A DNA stretch of 64,000 nucleotides from an uncultured Blautia sp. (lineage in GTDB: Bacteria; Bacillota; Clostridia; Lachnospirales; Lachnospiraceae): contig UQHF01000006.1 in assembly GCA_900540785.1 (NCBI GenBank), forward strand, positions 1 to 64,000. Direction: 5' to 3'. Position numbers and translations under genes: made by a program. A model generated the notes under the pieces. The model ran no database searches. It worked only from the letters and a program-made list of their open reading frames with translations, and was not told the origin of the DNA. Shown piece after piece: positions 36,095 through 43,717 of the stretch; position 1 is the stretch's first letter, and every line of letters starts with the position of its first letter.

Positions 36095-36493
36095 TTAACC
36101 ATTTTTGTTTTTTTCTATACATTCTTCACAAAGTCCGAAAAATCTGGCGCTGTAGTCCTGAATTTCACCTCTGAATCCCCTGCTTGCATCGTCCAGGATA
36201 TTGCAGAAGTCCAGGTCCTCCATATCAATAATGCGATGACACTGCCTGCACATAAAGTGACAGTGCTGGTCTGTGCGCCCGTCAAACCGGTCTACGCCGT
36301 CAAAATTGGCAAGTTTCTTAATTTCACCAATATCAGCAAGTAGAGAGAGATTCCGGTATACCGTGCCAAGACTGATTTTGGGATAAATGAGCTTCATGTT
36401 CTCATATACAACATCAGCCGTTGGATGGTCATTTCTTGTCATGAGAAATTCCTTGATGGATTCTCTCTGGCGGCTGTATTTCAGTGCTGCCAT
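36095..36493 (-). CDS. perR: Fur-family peroxide regulator (PerR-like)
   Basis: A 132-residue Fur-family repressor: a winged helix (about 1-80) followed by a metal-binding dimer domain. GVDRFDGRTDQHCHF matches the regulatory site of PerR (Asp and His ligands that are oxidised by peroxide), and two C-x2-C pairs (CRQC, CEEC) form the structural zinc site. ATG 36493 is chosen because AAAGGAGG sits 7-8 bases before it; an upstream in-frame start at 36520 lacks one. Its own promoter region carries a second box, suggesting autoregulation. The neighbouring rubrerythrin gene is its likely target. Fur or Zur cannot be wholly excluded, but the Asp/His pattern and neighbours favour PerR. Confidence 0.85.
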   Translation of the reverse strand: MAALKYSRQRESIKEFLMTRNDHPTADVVYENMKLIYPKISLGTVYRNLSLLADIGEIKKLANFDGVDRFDGRTDQHCHFMCRQCHRIIDMEDLDFCNILDDASRGFRGEIQDYSARFFGLCEECIEKNKNG

Positions 36494-36517
36494 GATACCC
36501 TCCTTTCTCTTTAATAA

Positions 36518-36532
36518 CAATAATCATTACTG
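36518..36532. promoter_or_regulatory. PerR-like box upstream of perR
   Basis: CAATAAT-C-ATTACTG is a 7-1-7 inverted repeat with one mismatched pair, 25 bases before the perR start. It resembles the box at 36037. Confidence 0.5.
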
Positions 36533-36618
36533 ATATTGTTACTATACAATATTAAACTAAAATTGTCAAGATATATTTTCAAATAAATACAAAAAGATAA
36601 AATGAGATGATAAAAAAG

Positions 36619-36647
36619 TTGACATTAACTAACAATAATGGTAAGAT
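36619..36647 (+). promoter_or_regulatory. Promoter of the DUF3793-flavodoxin operon
   Basis: A consensus TTGACA (36619-36624) and TAAGAT (36642-36647) are separated by 17 bases. Short repeats of ACTAAC (36629 and again near 36669) surround it; their role is unknown. Confidence 0.7.
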
Positions 36648-36688
36648 GGGTTTGAGTTAAATGAAACTAACTAACTGGGAGGGCTGAA

Positions 36689-37297
36689 ATGAACTGCCAT
36701 AAATTTGAGGAAATTATAAGTCAACATTGTGCGCCTGTTCTTATGGGAGAAAAGCCGGCAAATCTTGTTTCATTTTCAAAAGAAAAAATGCCGGAACTTC
36801 CGAATATTATGAAGATGTATGAAGAAAAACTCTCTGATGAGGATATTTATATGGAACTACTTTGTGGCTGTAGAAAGCATTATCTTGTACTTGTATACAG
36901 AAAAGAAGTTCTGGAAGAGTATTTAAAACAGTCTGAAGTAGTGGAGCTTCTTGTTCAGGACGGTTATTCAAAAAATGGAGAACTTAAAGAAAAGTTTTCT
37001 TATTTAAGAAACCGCTTTGAGGAAAAGAAAGAATTCCCACATGAAATCGGATTATTTCTCGGCTATCCGCTGGAAGATGTAAAAGGTTTCCGGGTAAATT
37101 CAGGAGCAGGCTGTAAATTTTGCGGTTACTGGAAGGTTTACGGAGACGTGGAAAAGGCAAGACTTCAGTTTGAAGTTTACGACAGATGTCGTGCATTTGT
37201 GTGCGAACAGATGAAACAGGGGTATTCTATATTGCAGATACTTGCAGATCATGGAAATAGAAACATTTTGCAATTACAATCAGGAGGTACAAAATGA
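36689..37297 (+). CDS. DUF3793 family protein
   Basis: A 202-residue soluble protein of unknown function that matches DUF3793 by its features: the HCAPVLMGEKPANL element near the N-terminus, a CRKHYLVLVYR strand, HEIGLFLGYPLEDVKGF and a Cys pair in GCKFCGYWKVYGD. In gut clostridia this family is commonly found next to flavodoxin genes, as here, where it overlaps the flavodoxin start by 4 bases (ATGA). That suggests translational coupling and a joint redox or iron-limitation role. The conserved Cys and HEIGxFLGYP segments could form a binding site, but no reaction is known. Confidence 0.8.
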   Translation: MNCHKFEEIISQHCAPVLMGEKPANLVSFSKEKMPELPNIMKMYEEKLSDEDIYMELLCGCRKHYLVLVYRKEVLEEYLKQSEVVELLVQDGYSKNGELKEKFSYLRNRFEEKKEFPHEIGLFLGYPLEDVKGFRVNSGAGCKFCGYWKVYGDVEKARLQFEVYDRCRAFVCEQMKQGYSILQILADHGNRNILQLQSGGTK

Positions 37298-37719
37298 ACA
37301 AAGCAGCAGTGATTTACTGGTCTTCAACAGGAAATACAGAGGCGATGGCACAGGCAATATACGACGGTGCCAGAGAGACAGGCGTAGAGACAGAACTTAT
37401 TGAAGTTGGGCAGATTTCCCCGGAGCAGGCGATGGAGTATGAAGTACTAGCTTTGGGTTGCCCTGCAATGGGTGATGAAGAGTTGGAGGAAAGCGAATTT
37501 GAACCTTTTTTTGCAGAGCTGGAAAAGAGTCTTTCAGGTAAAAAAGTTGTTCTCTTCGGTTCTTATGACTGGGGTGACGGACAGTGGATGAGAGACTGGT
37601 ATGAGCGTGTCAGAGACACTGGTGCAGAGCTTTTGACGGAAGAAGGTTTGGTTATTCATAATACACCAGATGAGGAAGGCATAAAAAAATGCTGGGAGCT
37701 GGGAAAGAAAATGGCATAA
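37294..37719 (+). CDS. Flavodoxin
   Basis: A 141-residue FMN-binding electron carrier. The phosphate-binding loop is SSTGNTEAMA (residues 10-19). The aromatic-loop region LGCPAMGDEELEESEFEPF (about 55-73) and the GSYDWGDGQWMRDW segment (about 89-102) cradle the isoalloxazine ring. It replaces ferredoxin under iron limitation in anaerobes. It is translationally coupled to the DUF3793 gene and ends at an intrinsic terminator. Confidence 0.93.
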   Translation: MNKAAVIYWSSTGNTEAMAQAIYDGARETGVETELIEVGQISPEQAMEYEVLALGCPAMGDEELEESEFEPFFAELEKSLSGKKVVLFGSYDWGDGQWMRDWYERVRDTGAELLTEEGLVIHNTPDEEGIKKCWELGKKMA

Positions 37720-37729
37720 AAGAGTAGTG

Positions 37730-37762
37730 AAAACCCTTGAAGTGTGGCGCTTCAGGGGTTTT
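37730..37762 (+). terminator. Intrinsic terminator after flavodoxin
   Basis: AAAACCCTTGAAG (37730-37742) pairs with CTTCAGGGGTTTT (37750-37762), with one T-G pair, and ends in a T-rich run. Confidence 0.88.
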
Positions 37763-37867
37763 GTATTTTATATAAAATGGTTTGGGAAATCCATGTACTT
37801 TGTACAGACACCAAAATATAATGAATACAAATAGTACAGATAAAAATACACAGGGAGGTGCATGGGT

Positions 37868-39052
37868 ATGACAAACAGAGAACGAGAATTAGAGACACTT
37901 AATTTTGGAAAACCGGAGGATAGAGGAGCAGTAGAAGAGACTTTTTATCCATGGGTTCTTACAACAAATCATTTTAAAGAGGAAGGAATGCCAAAAGAAA
38001 TTGCAGATGGTGCAAAAGATATTACGAACAATATCATAGGCAATGAAGAAAATCAGAAAGAACTTTATTTGCCTGTAGAGTGGGGAGAAGGAGTAATGGA
38101 GTATGAAAAATATTTAGGATTTGATCCTGTAAGGAGAATTCATTTTGTACTTCCATTTAGAAGGTTCGAAGAAAAAGTAGTAGAAAAAACAGAAAAATAT
38201 GTGATTAAACAAGATATTTATGGGAGACAGGTAATTAAACATGCAGGATCAGAATTGGAATTGGATTATAAACCTGTAATTGAAACAGAAGAAGATTGGA
38301 AAAAACTAAAAGATCATGGAAATAAGGAGTTGGAAAAATATTTTTCAGATGAACAGATAGAAGCAGCTTATGCACCACTAAAAGAAGGGCATGATAGAGG
38401 CGATTATTCTGTTAGGTTAAACATAGAGGGATTTTTTTGGGTTCCTAGAGAATTGATGGGTATTGAACCTCATTTATATGCATTTTATGATGAGCCAGAA
38501 CTTCTTCATGACATTAATGATTATATTTTAGAAATTTACAGTACAAAATTAATAAAAGTGATTGATACAATACAACCAGATTTAGTTTATTTTATGGAGG
38601 ATTTGAGTGGTAAGAATGGTCCCATGATCTCTCCGGAGTGCTTTGAGGAATTTGTAGGAGCTTATTACAAAAAGTTAATTCCTATTTTGAAGGAGCATGG
38701 CGTAAAAAATGTATTTGTTGATACAGATGGTGATTTTGAACAGTTGATACCATACTTTATGGATGCAGGAGTGGACGGATTTCTTCCAATGGACGTAAAT
38801 GCAGGAATGGATATAGTAAAGGTCAGGGAAAAATTTCCATCTTTGAAGTTTATAGGAAGTTTTAATAAATTGGAAATTGCCAAAGGAAAGGATGCTATTG
38901 ACAGAGAGTTTGAAAGAATTCTTCCAGTTATAAAAGGTGGTGGGTATATACCAGGCTCTGATCATCAAGTTGCTCCTTCTACTTCACTTGAAGATTATAG
39001 ATACTATATTCAAAAACTCACAGAAGTAATGAAGCAATGTGGAAGAAAGTAA
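37868..39052 (+). CDS. Uroporphyrinogen decarboxylase-family protein, second copy
   Basis: A 394-residue UroD-superfamily barrel heading the second sugar import operon. It starts TNRERELETLNFGKPEDRGAVEETF. Of two ATGs (37862 and 37868) the second has the better spacing, 9 bases after AGGGAGG (37852-37858). The place where methyltransferase members carry the zinc pair H-x-C reads VFVDTDGD here, and the C-terminal segment is GSDHQVAP, so the known zinc site is lost. HemE motifs are absent. A TATAAT box at 37817-37822 is a possible -10 element with a weak -35. Its repeated association with sugar ABC genes in this window suggests a carbohydrate-related reaction; the function is unknown. The gene is more A+T-rich than the one at 13812. 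Confidence 0.8.
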   Translation: MTNRERELETLNFGKPEDRGAVEETFYPWVLTTNHFKEEGMPKEIADGAKDITNNIIGNEENQKELYLPVEWGEGVMEYEKYLGFDPVRRIHFVLPFRRFEEKVVEKTEKYVIKQDIYGRQVIKHAGSELELDYKPVIETEEDWKKLKDHGNKELEKYFSDEQIEAAYAPLKEGHDRGDYSVRLNIEGFFWVPRELMGIEPHLYAFYDEPELLHDINDYILEIYSTKLIKVIDTIQPDLVYFMEDLSGKNGPMISPECFEEFVGAYYKKLIPILKEHGVKNVFVDTDGDFEQLIPYFMDAGVDGFLPMDVNAGMDIVKVREKFPSLKFIGSFNKLEIAKGKDAIDREFERILPVIKGGGYIPGSDHQVAPSTSLEDYRYYIQKLTEVMKQCGRK

Positions 39053-39065
39053 TGAGGCAAGGGAT

Positions 39066-40592
39066 ATGGGAGATATAATTTTAAGATTAGAAAATATTAC
39101 AAAAACCTTTCCTGGAGTGCTTGCTTTAAATAAAATCAGTTTCCAGTTAAAAGGTGGAGAAATTCATGCGATATGTGGGGAAAATGGAGCTGGAAAATCC
39201 ACTCTTATGAAAGTAGTATGTGGAGTCCATAAGCCAGATAGTGGAAGGATGGAAGTGAACGGGAGGGAAGAAAAATTTAGTAATCCCATGGAAGCCTATC
39301 AAAAAGGAGTATCTATTATTTTTCAAGAGACTAGTCTTTTTGAAGAAATGACAGTTTTAGATAATCTTTATTTGGGACATGAGATGACAAAAAAAATAGG
39401 CCTTTTTCCTGTTATTGATTACGAAGAAATGCGAACAAAAGCAAAACAAATTTTTGAAGATCTTCATACAGATATTAATTTGGACACGACGATTAAATCT
39501 CTGGGAATGGCACAAAAGCAGATGGTGGAAATTGCAAAAGCACTGACATTTGATGCTAATATTATTATCTTTGATGAGCCGACAGCATCATTGACAGAAC
39601 GAGAAGTTCAAGCTCTGTTTACTATTATTCATCAATTAAAGGAAAAGGGACTTGGTATTGTCTATATCAGTCATCGCATGGAAGAAATTTTTGCACTTTG
39701 CGATAGAGTAACAGTAATTCGTGATGGACAACATATTTCTACACAAAATGTAGCAGATACAACCAAAGATGAGTTAGTGGCCGATATGGTAGGAAGAAAA
39801 ATGGGAAACTATTACCCTAAAATAGAGAGCAATATTGGAAACGTAGTTTTTGAAGTAAAGAACTATTATGATGAAGGATTTTTGAATAATATCAATTTTT
39901 TTGCGAAGAAAGGTGAAATTTTGGGATTTGCAGGTCTGGCAGGAGCAGGAAGAACAGAGCTTATGGAATCTATATGTGGACTTAAGGGTAAAGCTGCAGG
40001 CTCGATATATCTGAATGGTCGAGAACTTTGTATACGTAATTATGAAGATGCGATGGACCAGGGAATTGTATATGTATCAGAAGATAGAGGAAAATATGGT
40101 CTGATTTTAGATTTAGGAATTAAGCAGAATATTTCCATGCCTCAGCTTAAAAATTTCCAAAAAAAATTAGGAATTCTTAATAAAGAAAAAGAGACAGAAA
40201 CAGGAGCGCAGTATATAAAAGAAGTAGATATTAAAGCGCCAGATGGAGAATTTCTTGTGAAAAATCTTTCTGGAGGAAATCAACAAAAGGTTTCTGTTGC
40301 AAAGGCACTTGCTTTGCAACCACAAATTTTAGTTCTTGATGAACCGACAAGAGGCGTAGATGTAAATGCAAAAGCAGAAATCTACAAGATTATTAGTTCG
40401 CTTACTGGAAAAGGTATTACAATTATTATGGTTTCGTCTGAACTTCCGGAACTTATCGGTATGTGTGACAGGATTTATGTAATGCGCGAGGGCAGTATTG
40501 CAGGGTGTTTCAGAAGAGATGAGGTAACTCAGGAAAAAATTCTTAATGTGGCTCTTCAGACAGAGAAAGGGGGAGGCTGTAGTGCATGCTAA
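39066..40592 (+). CDS. Sugar ABC transporter ATP-binding protein (RbsA/RhaT/LsrA type)
   Basis: A 508-residue double ATPase. Cassette 1 has GENGAGKST and IIIFDEPTASL; cassette 2 has the degenerate GLAGAGRTEL, signature LSGGNQQKV and ILVLDEPTRGVDV. ATG 39066 is preferred to the GTG at 39039, which lies inside the preceding gene; a GAGG is found 8 bases before. It serves two different permeases, as in rhamnose or autoinducer-2 importers. Its 3' end overlaps the first permease start by 11 bases. Confidence 0.92.
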   Translation: MGDIILRLENITKTFPGVLALNKISFQLKGGEIHAICGENGAGKSTLMKVVCGVHKPDSGRMEVNGREEKFSNPMEAYQKGVSIIFQETSLFEEMTVLDNLYLGHEMTKKIGLFPVIDYEEMRTKAKQIFEDLHTDINLDTTIKSLGMAQKQMVEIAKALTFDANIIIFDEPTASLTEREVQALFTIIHQLKEKGLGIVYISHRMEEIFALCDRVTVIRDGQHISTQNVADTTKDELVADMVGRKMGNYYPKIESNIGNVVFEVKNYYDEGFLNNINFFAKKGEILGFAGLAGAGRTELMESICGLKGKAAGSIYLNGRELCIRNYEDAMDQGIVYVSEDRGKYGLILDLGIKQNISMPQLKNFQKKLGILNKEKETETGAQYIKEVDIKAPDGEFLVKNLSGGNQQKVSVAKALALQPQILVLDEPTRGVDVNAKAEIYKIISSLTGKGITIIMVSSELPELIGMCDRIYVMREGSIAGCFRRDEVTQEKILNVALQTEKGGGCSAC

Positions 40593-41580
40593 AGAAAAAA
40601 AGAATTCCTTTCGATCATCAACAGAGTTTTATTTGATTATTTTTCTGGGAATCAGTTTGCTTTTTCTTGGATTATTTGCAAGGGATTTTTATTCCATCAA
40701 CAATATGATGAGTGTATTAAATGCATTCAGTTATATATTGATTTCAGCTATTGGAATGAATATGATTATTTTAACTTCCAATATTGATGTTTCTACAGGT
40801 GCGTTAATATCTGTTGTTTGCTTAGTTTTAGCAGCTGTGGGAAAAACAGGAGCACCTTTTGGAGTTCTCCTTTTGGTTGCAATGATTGTAGGGGCATTGT
40901 TAAGTACCATTAATGGATTATTTATTACTAAAATGAAGATTCCGGCAATTGTAGCAACCTTGGCAACTACTCAAATATTCCAGGGAGTTTTACCTCTTGT
41001 TGTAGAGGGCTCTATTTATGATCTTCCAGCAAGTTTTACATGGCTGGCTTTTGAGGCAAAAATATTTGGAATTATTCCAGCTAGTGCGCTCCTATGTTTG
41101 ATTGTAACAATAGCCGCATTAGTTTTTATGAAGTATTCCAGGTTCTCAAGAAAAATTTATGCTATTGGAAATAATGCGGAAGGTGCAAGATTAGCGGGAA
41201 TTTCAGTGGAGAAAACTGTTGTTTTTACATATACAATAGCTGGAATACTTTTTGGAATTACCTCTGTTATTATTGCAACAGCCGGGCAGAGGGTAACAAC
41301 CACGATGGGAACAGGAATAGAAATGACGTTAATTGCTGCAGTAGTGCTTGGCGGAACAAGTACAGCGGGCGGTTCAGGCAGAATAGGTGGAACAATTCTG
41401 GGTGCGTTAATTCTTTCTATTATTTCACCTGCAATTAATTACCTAGGTATAAGTCCTAACTGGTCGGATGCAGTCAAAGGTGTAATTATTATAGTTTCTG
41501 TTATCTTAAGTGGAGCAAGATTTATAAAGAAGAAACGTGTGCTTTCTCTTCCAGAAAAAGGCAATGCAGGAGGAATGTGA
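40582..41580 (+). CDS. Sugar ABC transporter permease 1 (RbsC/RhaP/LsrC family)
   Basis: A 332-residue multispanning permease with the family elements IGMNMIILTSNIDVSTGA near residue 55 and the cytoplasmic loop GNNAEGARLAGISVEKT. GTG 40582 is taken as start because GGGAGG (40571-40576) is 5 bases before it; the longer ATG form would overlap the ATPase gene by 47 bases. It probably forms a heterodimer with the permease at 41582. Confidence 0.9.
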   Translation: MHAKEKKNSFRSSTEFYLIIFLGISLLFLGLFARDFYSINNMMSVLNAFSYILISAIGMNMIILTSNIDVSTGALISVVCLVLAAVGKTGAPFGVLLLVAMIVGALLSTINGLFITKMKIPAIVATLATTQIFQGVLPLVVEGSIYDLPASFTWLAFEAKIFGIIPASALLCLIVTIAALVFMKYSRFSRKIYAIGNNAEGARLAGISVEKTVVFTYTIAGILFGITSVIIATAGQRVTTTMGTGIEMTLIAAVVLGGTSTAGGSGRIGGTILGALILSIISPAINYLGISPNWSDAVKGVIIIVSVILSGARFIKKKRVLSLPEKGNAGGM

Positions 41581-41581
41581 T

Positions 41582-42553
41582 ATGAAAAAAATGAAATTTT
41601 CTTTTAATAAGGCATTGTTTTTGATATGGATCTTGATTTTTATATTTATTGGAATGAAAGCACCTGCATTTTTTAAGCCATCTTATGTCATTCAGGTTAT
41701 GCTTAGGAATATCGTTGAATTAGGAATGGTGGCACTTCCTATGACGATGATCATTGTAACCGGAGGAATTGATTTATCAGTAGGAAACACTATGATTCTT
41801 GCGGCTATGTTGGGAGGACTTGCATATACTCATTGGGGCGTGGCTGTTGCTATTTGTGTCACTATTTTAACAGGAGCTGTATGTGGTCTTATAAATGGGA
41901 TAATAATTGCTAAACTTAAGATTTCTCCGATGGTTACAACATTGGCAACGATGTATGTATACCTTGGGCTTGCCAGAGGAATTTCAGAAGGAAATAGTGT
42001 ATATTCCTATAGCTTTGCAGAATGGATGGGAAATGCAGTAATCGCAGGACTTCCAATACAACTTTGGTTGTTTTTAATTCTTGCAGTCATTTTTGTAGTG
42101 GCTTTGGGAAAAACTACATTTGGAAGAAAGCTTTATTGTATGGGATTAAATTCTCATGCTGCTAGATACAGTGGCATTGACACAGAAAAAATGACAGTTT
42201 TATTGTATGTTGTTTGTGGACTGGTTTGTGCTCTGGCTGCGTTTATATTTTTAGGAAGGTTTACAAGTGTTAAATATGATGCAGGAACAAGTTTTAACTT
42301 AAAAGTAATTACAATTGTAGTACTTGGTGGAACAAGTATCTCAGGGGGAATAGGCGATATGAAAGGAACCCTTCTTGGAACTCTCTTAATAGCGACATTA
42401 AATAGTGGCCTTACTGTAATGAATATTCCTATAGATGTACAAACGATTGTTCAAGGCAGTGTATTAATTCTCGCGCTTGTTGCTTGTGCAATAGTAAATT
42501 CAAGAGCAAGAAAAAAACAAATATTAAAAGTTGGCAATGAAAAGCCAATTTAA
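41582..42553 (+). CDS. Sugar ABC transporter permease 2 (RbsC/RhaQ/LsrD family)
   Basis: A 323-residue permease paralogous to its neighbour, with MTMIIVTGGIDLSVGNTM near residue 60 and GLNSHAARYSGIDTEKM in the cytoplasmic loop. ATG 41582 has AGGAGG (41568-41573) 8 bases upstream; the in-frame upstream ATG has none. Paired permeases are the hallmark of rhamnose- and AI-2-type importers. Confidence 0.9.
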   Translation: MKKMKFSFNKALFLIWILIFIFIGMKAPAFFKPSYVIQVMLRNIVELGMVALPMTMIIVTGGIDLSVGNTMILAAMLGGLAYTHWGVAVAICVTILTGAVCGLINGIIIAKLKISPMVTTLATMYVYLGLARGISEGNSVYSYSFAEWMGNAVIAGLPIQLWLFLILAVIFVVALGKTTFGRKLYCMGLNSHAARYSGIDTEKMTVLLYVVCGLVCALAAFIFLGRFTSVKYDAGTSFNLKVITIVVLGGTSISGGIGDMKGTLLGTLLIATLNSGLTVMNIPIDVQTIVQGSVLILALVACAIVNSRARKKQILKVGNEKPI

Positions 42554-42569
42554 AAAAGGAGGATTTAAT

Positions 42570-43640
42570 ATGAAAAAAACAAGAAAAATGCTAGCTGGAG
42601 TAATGGTAGGTGCAGTAGTCCTTTCCATGGGAGCTATGCAAAGTGTTTCGGCAAAGGGAGAGGAGAAACTTACAATTGCTATGCTGCCGAAATTCAAAGG
42701 AGAAAATTATTTTGATGCGTGCAAGATGGGGGCGGAAGAGGCTGCAGAAGAATTAGGGGTGACACTTCTTTATGATGGACCACCGCAGGATCAGGCAACA
42801 AACCAGAAACAAGTTGACATACTGGAAGGATGGATTGCTCAGGAGGTAGATGCAATTGTAGTGTCACCAAACGATCCGACAGCAATTGCACCAACTCTAA
42901 AAAAAGCTCAGAAAGCCGGCATTAAAATTATCTCTTTCGATGCTGACGCGCAGGAAGATGCCAGAGATATTTTTGTAAATCAGATAACTCCAGAGAGTGC
43001 GGCAAAAGGTCTTTTAGATGGAGTTGCAGAGGATTTAAAGGAAAAAGGGTATGGAGATTCTAAAAAAGCAAATATTGCTCTTGTATCTAGCTCCGGAACA
43101 GATGCAAATCAAAAGGCATGGGAAGAAGCGATAGATGCTTTATTAGAAACGGAAGAGTATAGTTTTATGCAGATTAAAAATAGAGAGACAGATGTGTATT
43201 ATCCAGGAACAGAAGAGACAAAGGTAAATTCTGATTGTGCTACTCTAATAGGAAGAATGGGAGAAGGAGAAGATAAAATTCAGGCAGCAATTGGATTATC
43301 TTCCATGGCAACACCTGCGCTTGGGGCGCAATATCAGTCAGCATCCAGCAGACCAGATCCTAAAGTGGTATCTATGACGGGACTTGCAACTCCGAATGCT
43401 TTGAAAACATATATTAAGGATGATGAAAACCCGCTGAATTCAGGTGTACTTTGGAATTGTATGGATCTTGGATACTTAGCTATCCAGACAGCATATCAAC
43501 TTGCGGATGGTACAATTAGTTCAGAGTCAGAGGCGATTGAAGCAGGAAGACTTGGAAGCAAGGTAATTGAAAAAGGACAGTGTGTATTAGGAGATGCACT
43601 TGTATTTGATTCTGCAACGGTAGATGAATATGATTACTAA
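42570..43640 (+). CDS. Sugar / AI-2-type substrate-binding protein (RhaS/LsrB-like)
   Basis: A 356-residue type I binding protein. After a signal peptide ending SVSA, the first lobe starts LTIAMLPKFKGENYFDACKMGAEEAA, close to the LsrB/RhaS pattern (substrate contacts near K and F), followed by VVSPNDPTAIAPTL and FDADAQ. ATG 42570 is 7 bases after AAAAGGAGG. There is no lipobox Cys: the hydrophobic core reads VLSMGAMQ. It feeds the paired permeases and precedes the YesM/YesN genes. Rhamnose, AI-2 or another pentose/hexose are all possible; nothing here makes LuxS-pathway enzymes, so a sugar is favoured. Confidence 0.87.
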   Translation: MKKTRKMLAGVMVGAVVLSMGAMQSVSAKGEEKLTIAMLPKFKGENYFDACKMGAEEAAEELGVTLLYDGPPQDQATNQKQVDILEGWIAQEVDAIVVSPNDPTAIAPTLKKAQKAGIKIISFDADAQEDARDIFVNQITPESAAKGLLDGVAEDLKEKGYGDSKKANIALVSSSGTDANQKAWEEAIDALLETEEYSFMQIKNRETDVYYPGTEETKVNSDCATLIGRMGEGEDKIQAAIGLSSMATPALGAQYQSASSRPDPKVVSMTGLATPNALKTYIKDDENPLNSGVLWNCMDLGYLAIQTAYQLADGTISSESEAIEAGRLGSKVIEKGQCVLGDALVFDSATVDEYDY

Positions 43641-43651
43641 TTATTAGAACG

Positions 43652-43690
43652 GCACAAAAAGGTTGTTACGTAGTAGCAATCTTTTTGTGC
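43652..43690 (+). other. Long hairpin between binding protein and histidine kinase genes
   Basis: GCACAAAAAGGTTG (43652-43665) pairs with CAATCTTTTTGTGC (43677-43690), 14 pairs with one wobble. No T-run follows on either strand, so simple termination is doubtful. It is followed at once by an extended -10 box, TGC-TATACT (hexamer 43691-43696), which may start a separate transcript for the two-component genes. Confidence 0.55.
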
Positions 43691-43717
43691 TATACTAATT
43701 AACATCGGAGGCTGATT

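Noticed and set aside
42570..43640. Autoinducer-2 receptor LsrB as a firm call
   Set aside because: Similar to both LsrB and RhaS; no LsrK, LsrF or LsrG gene is nearby, so a sugar is kept as the more general call.
43652..43690. Intrinsic terminator
   Set aside because: A stable stem but no T-run follows on either strand, so it is listed only as a hairpin.
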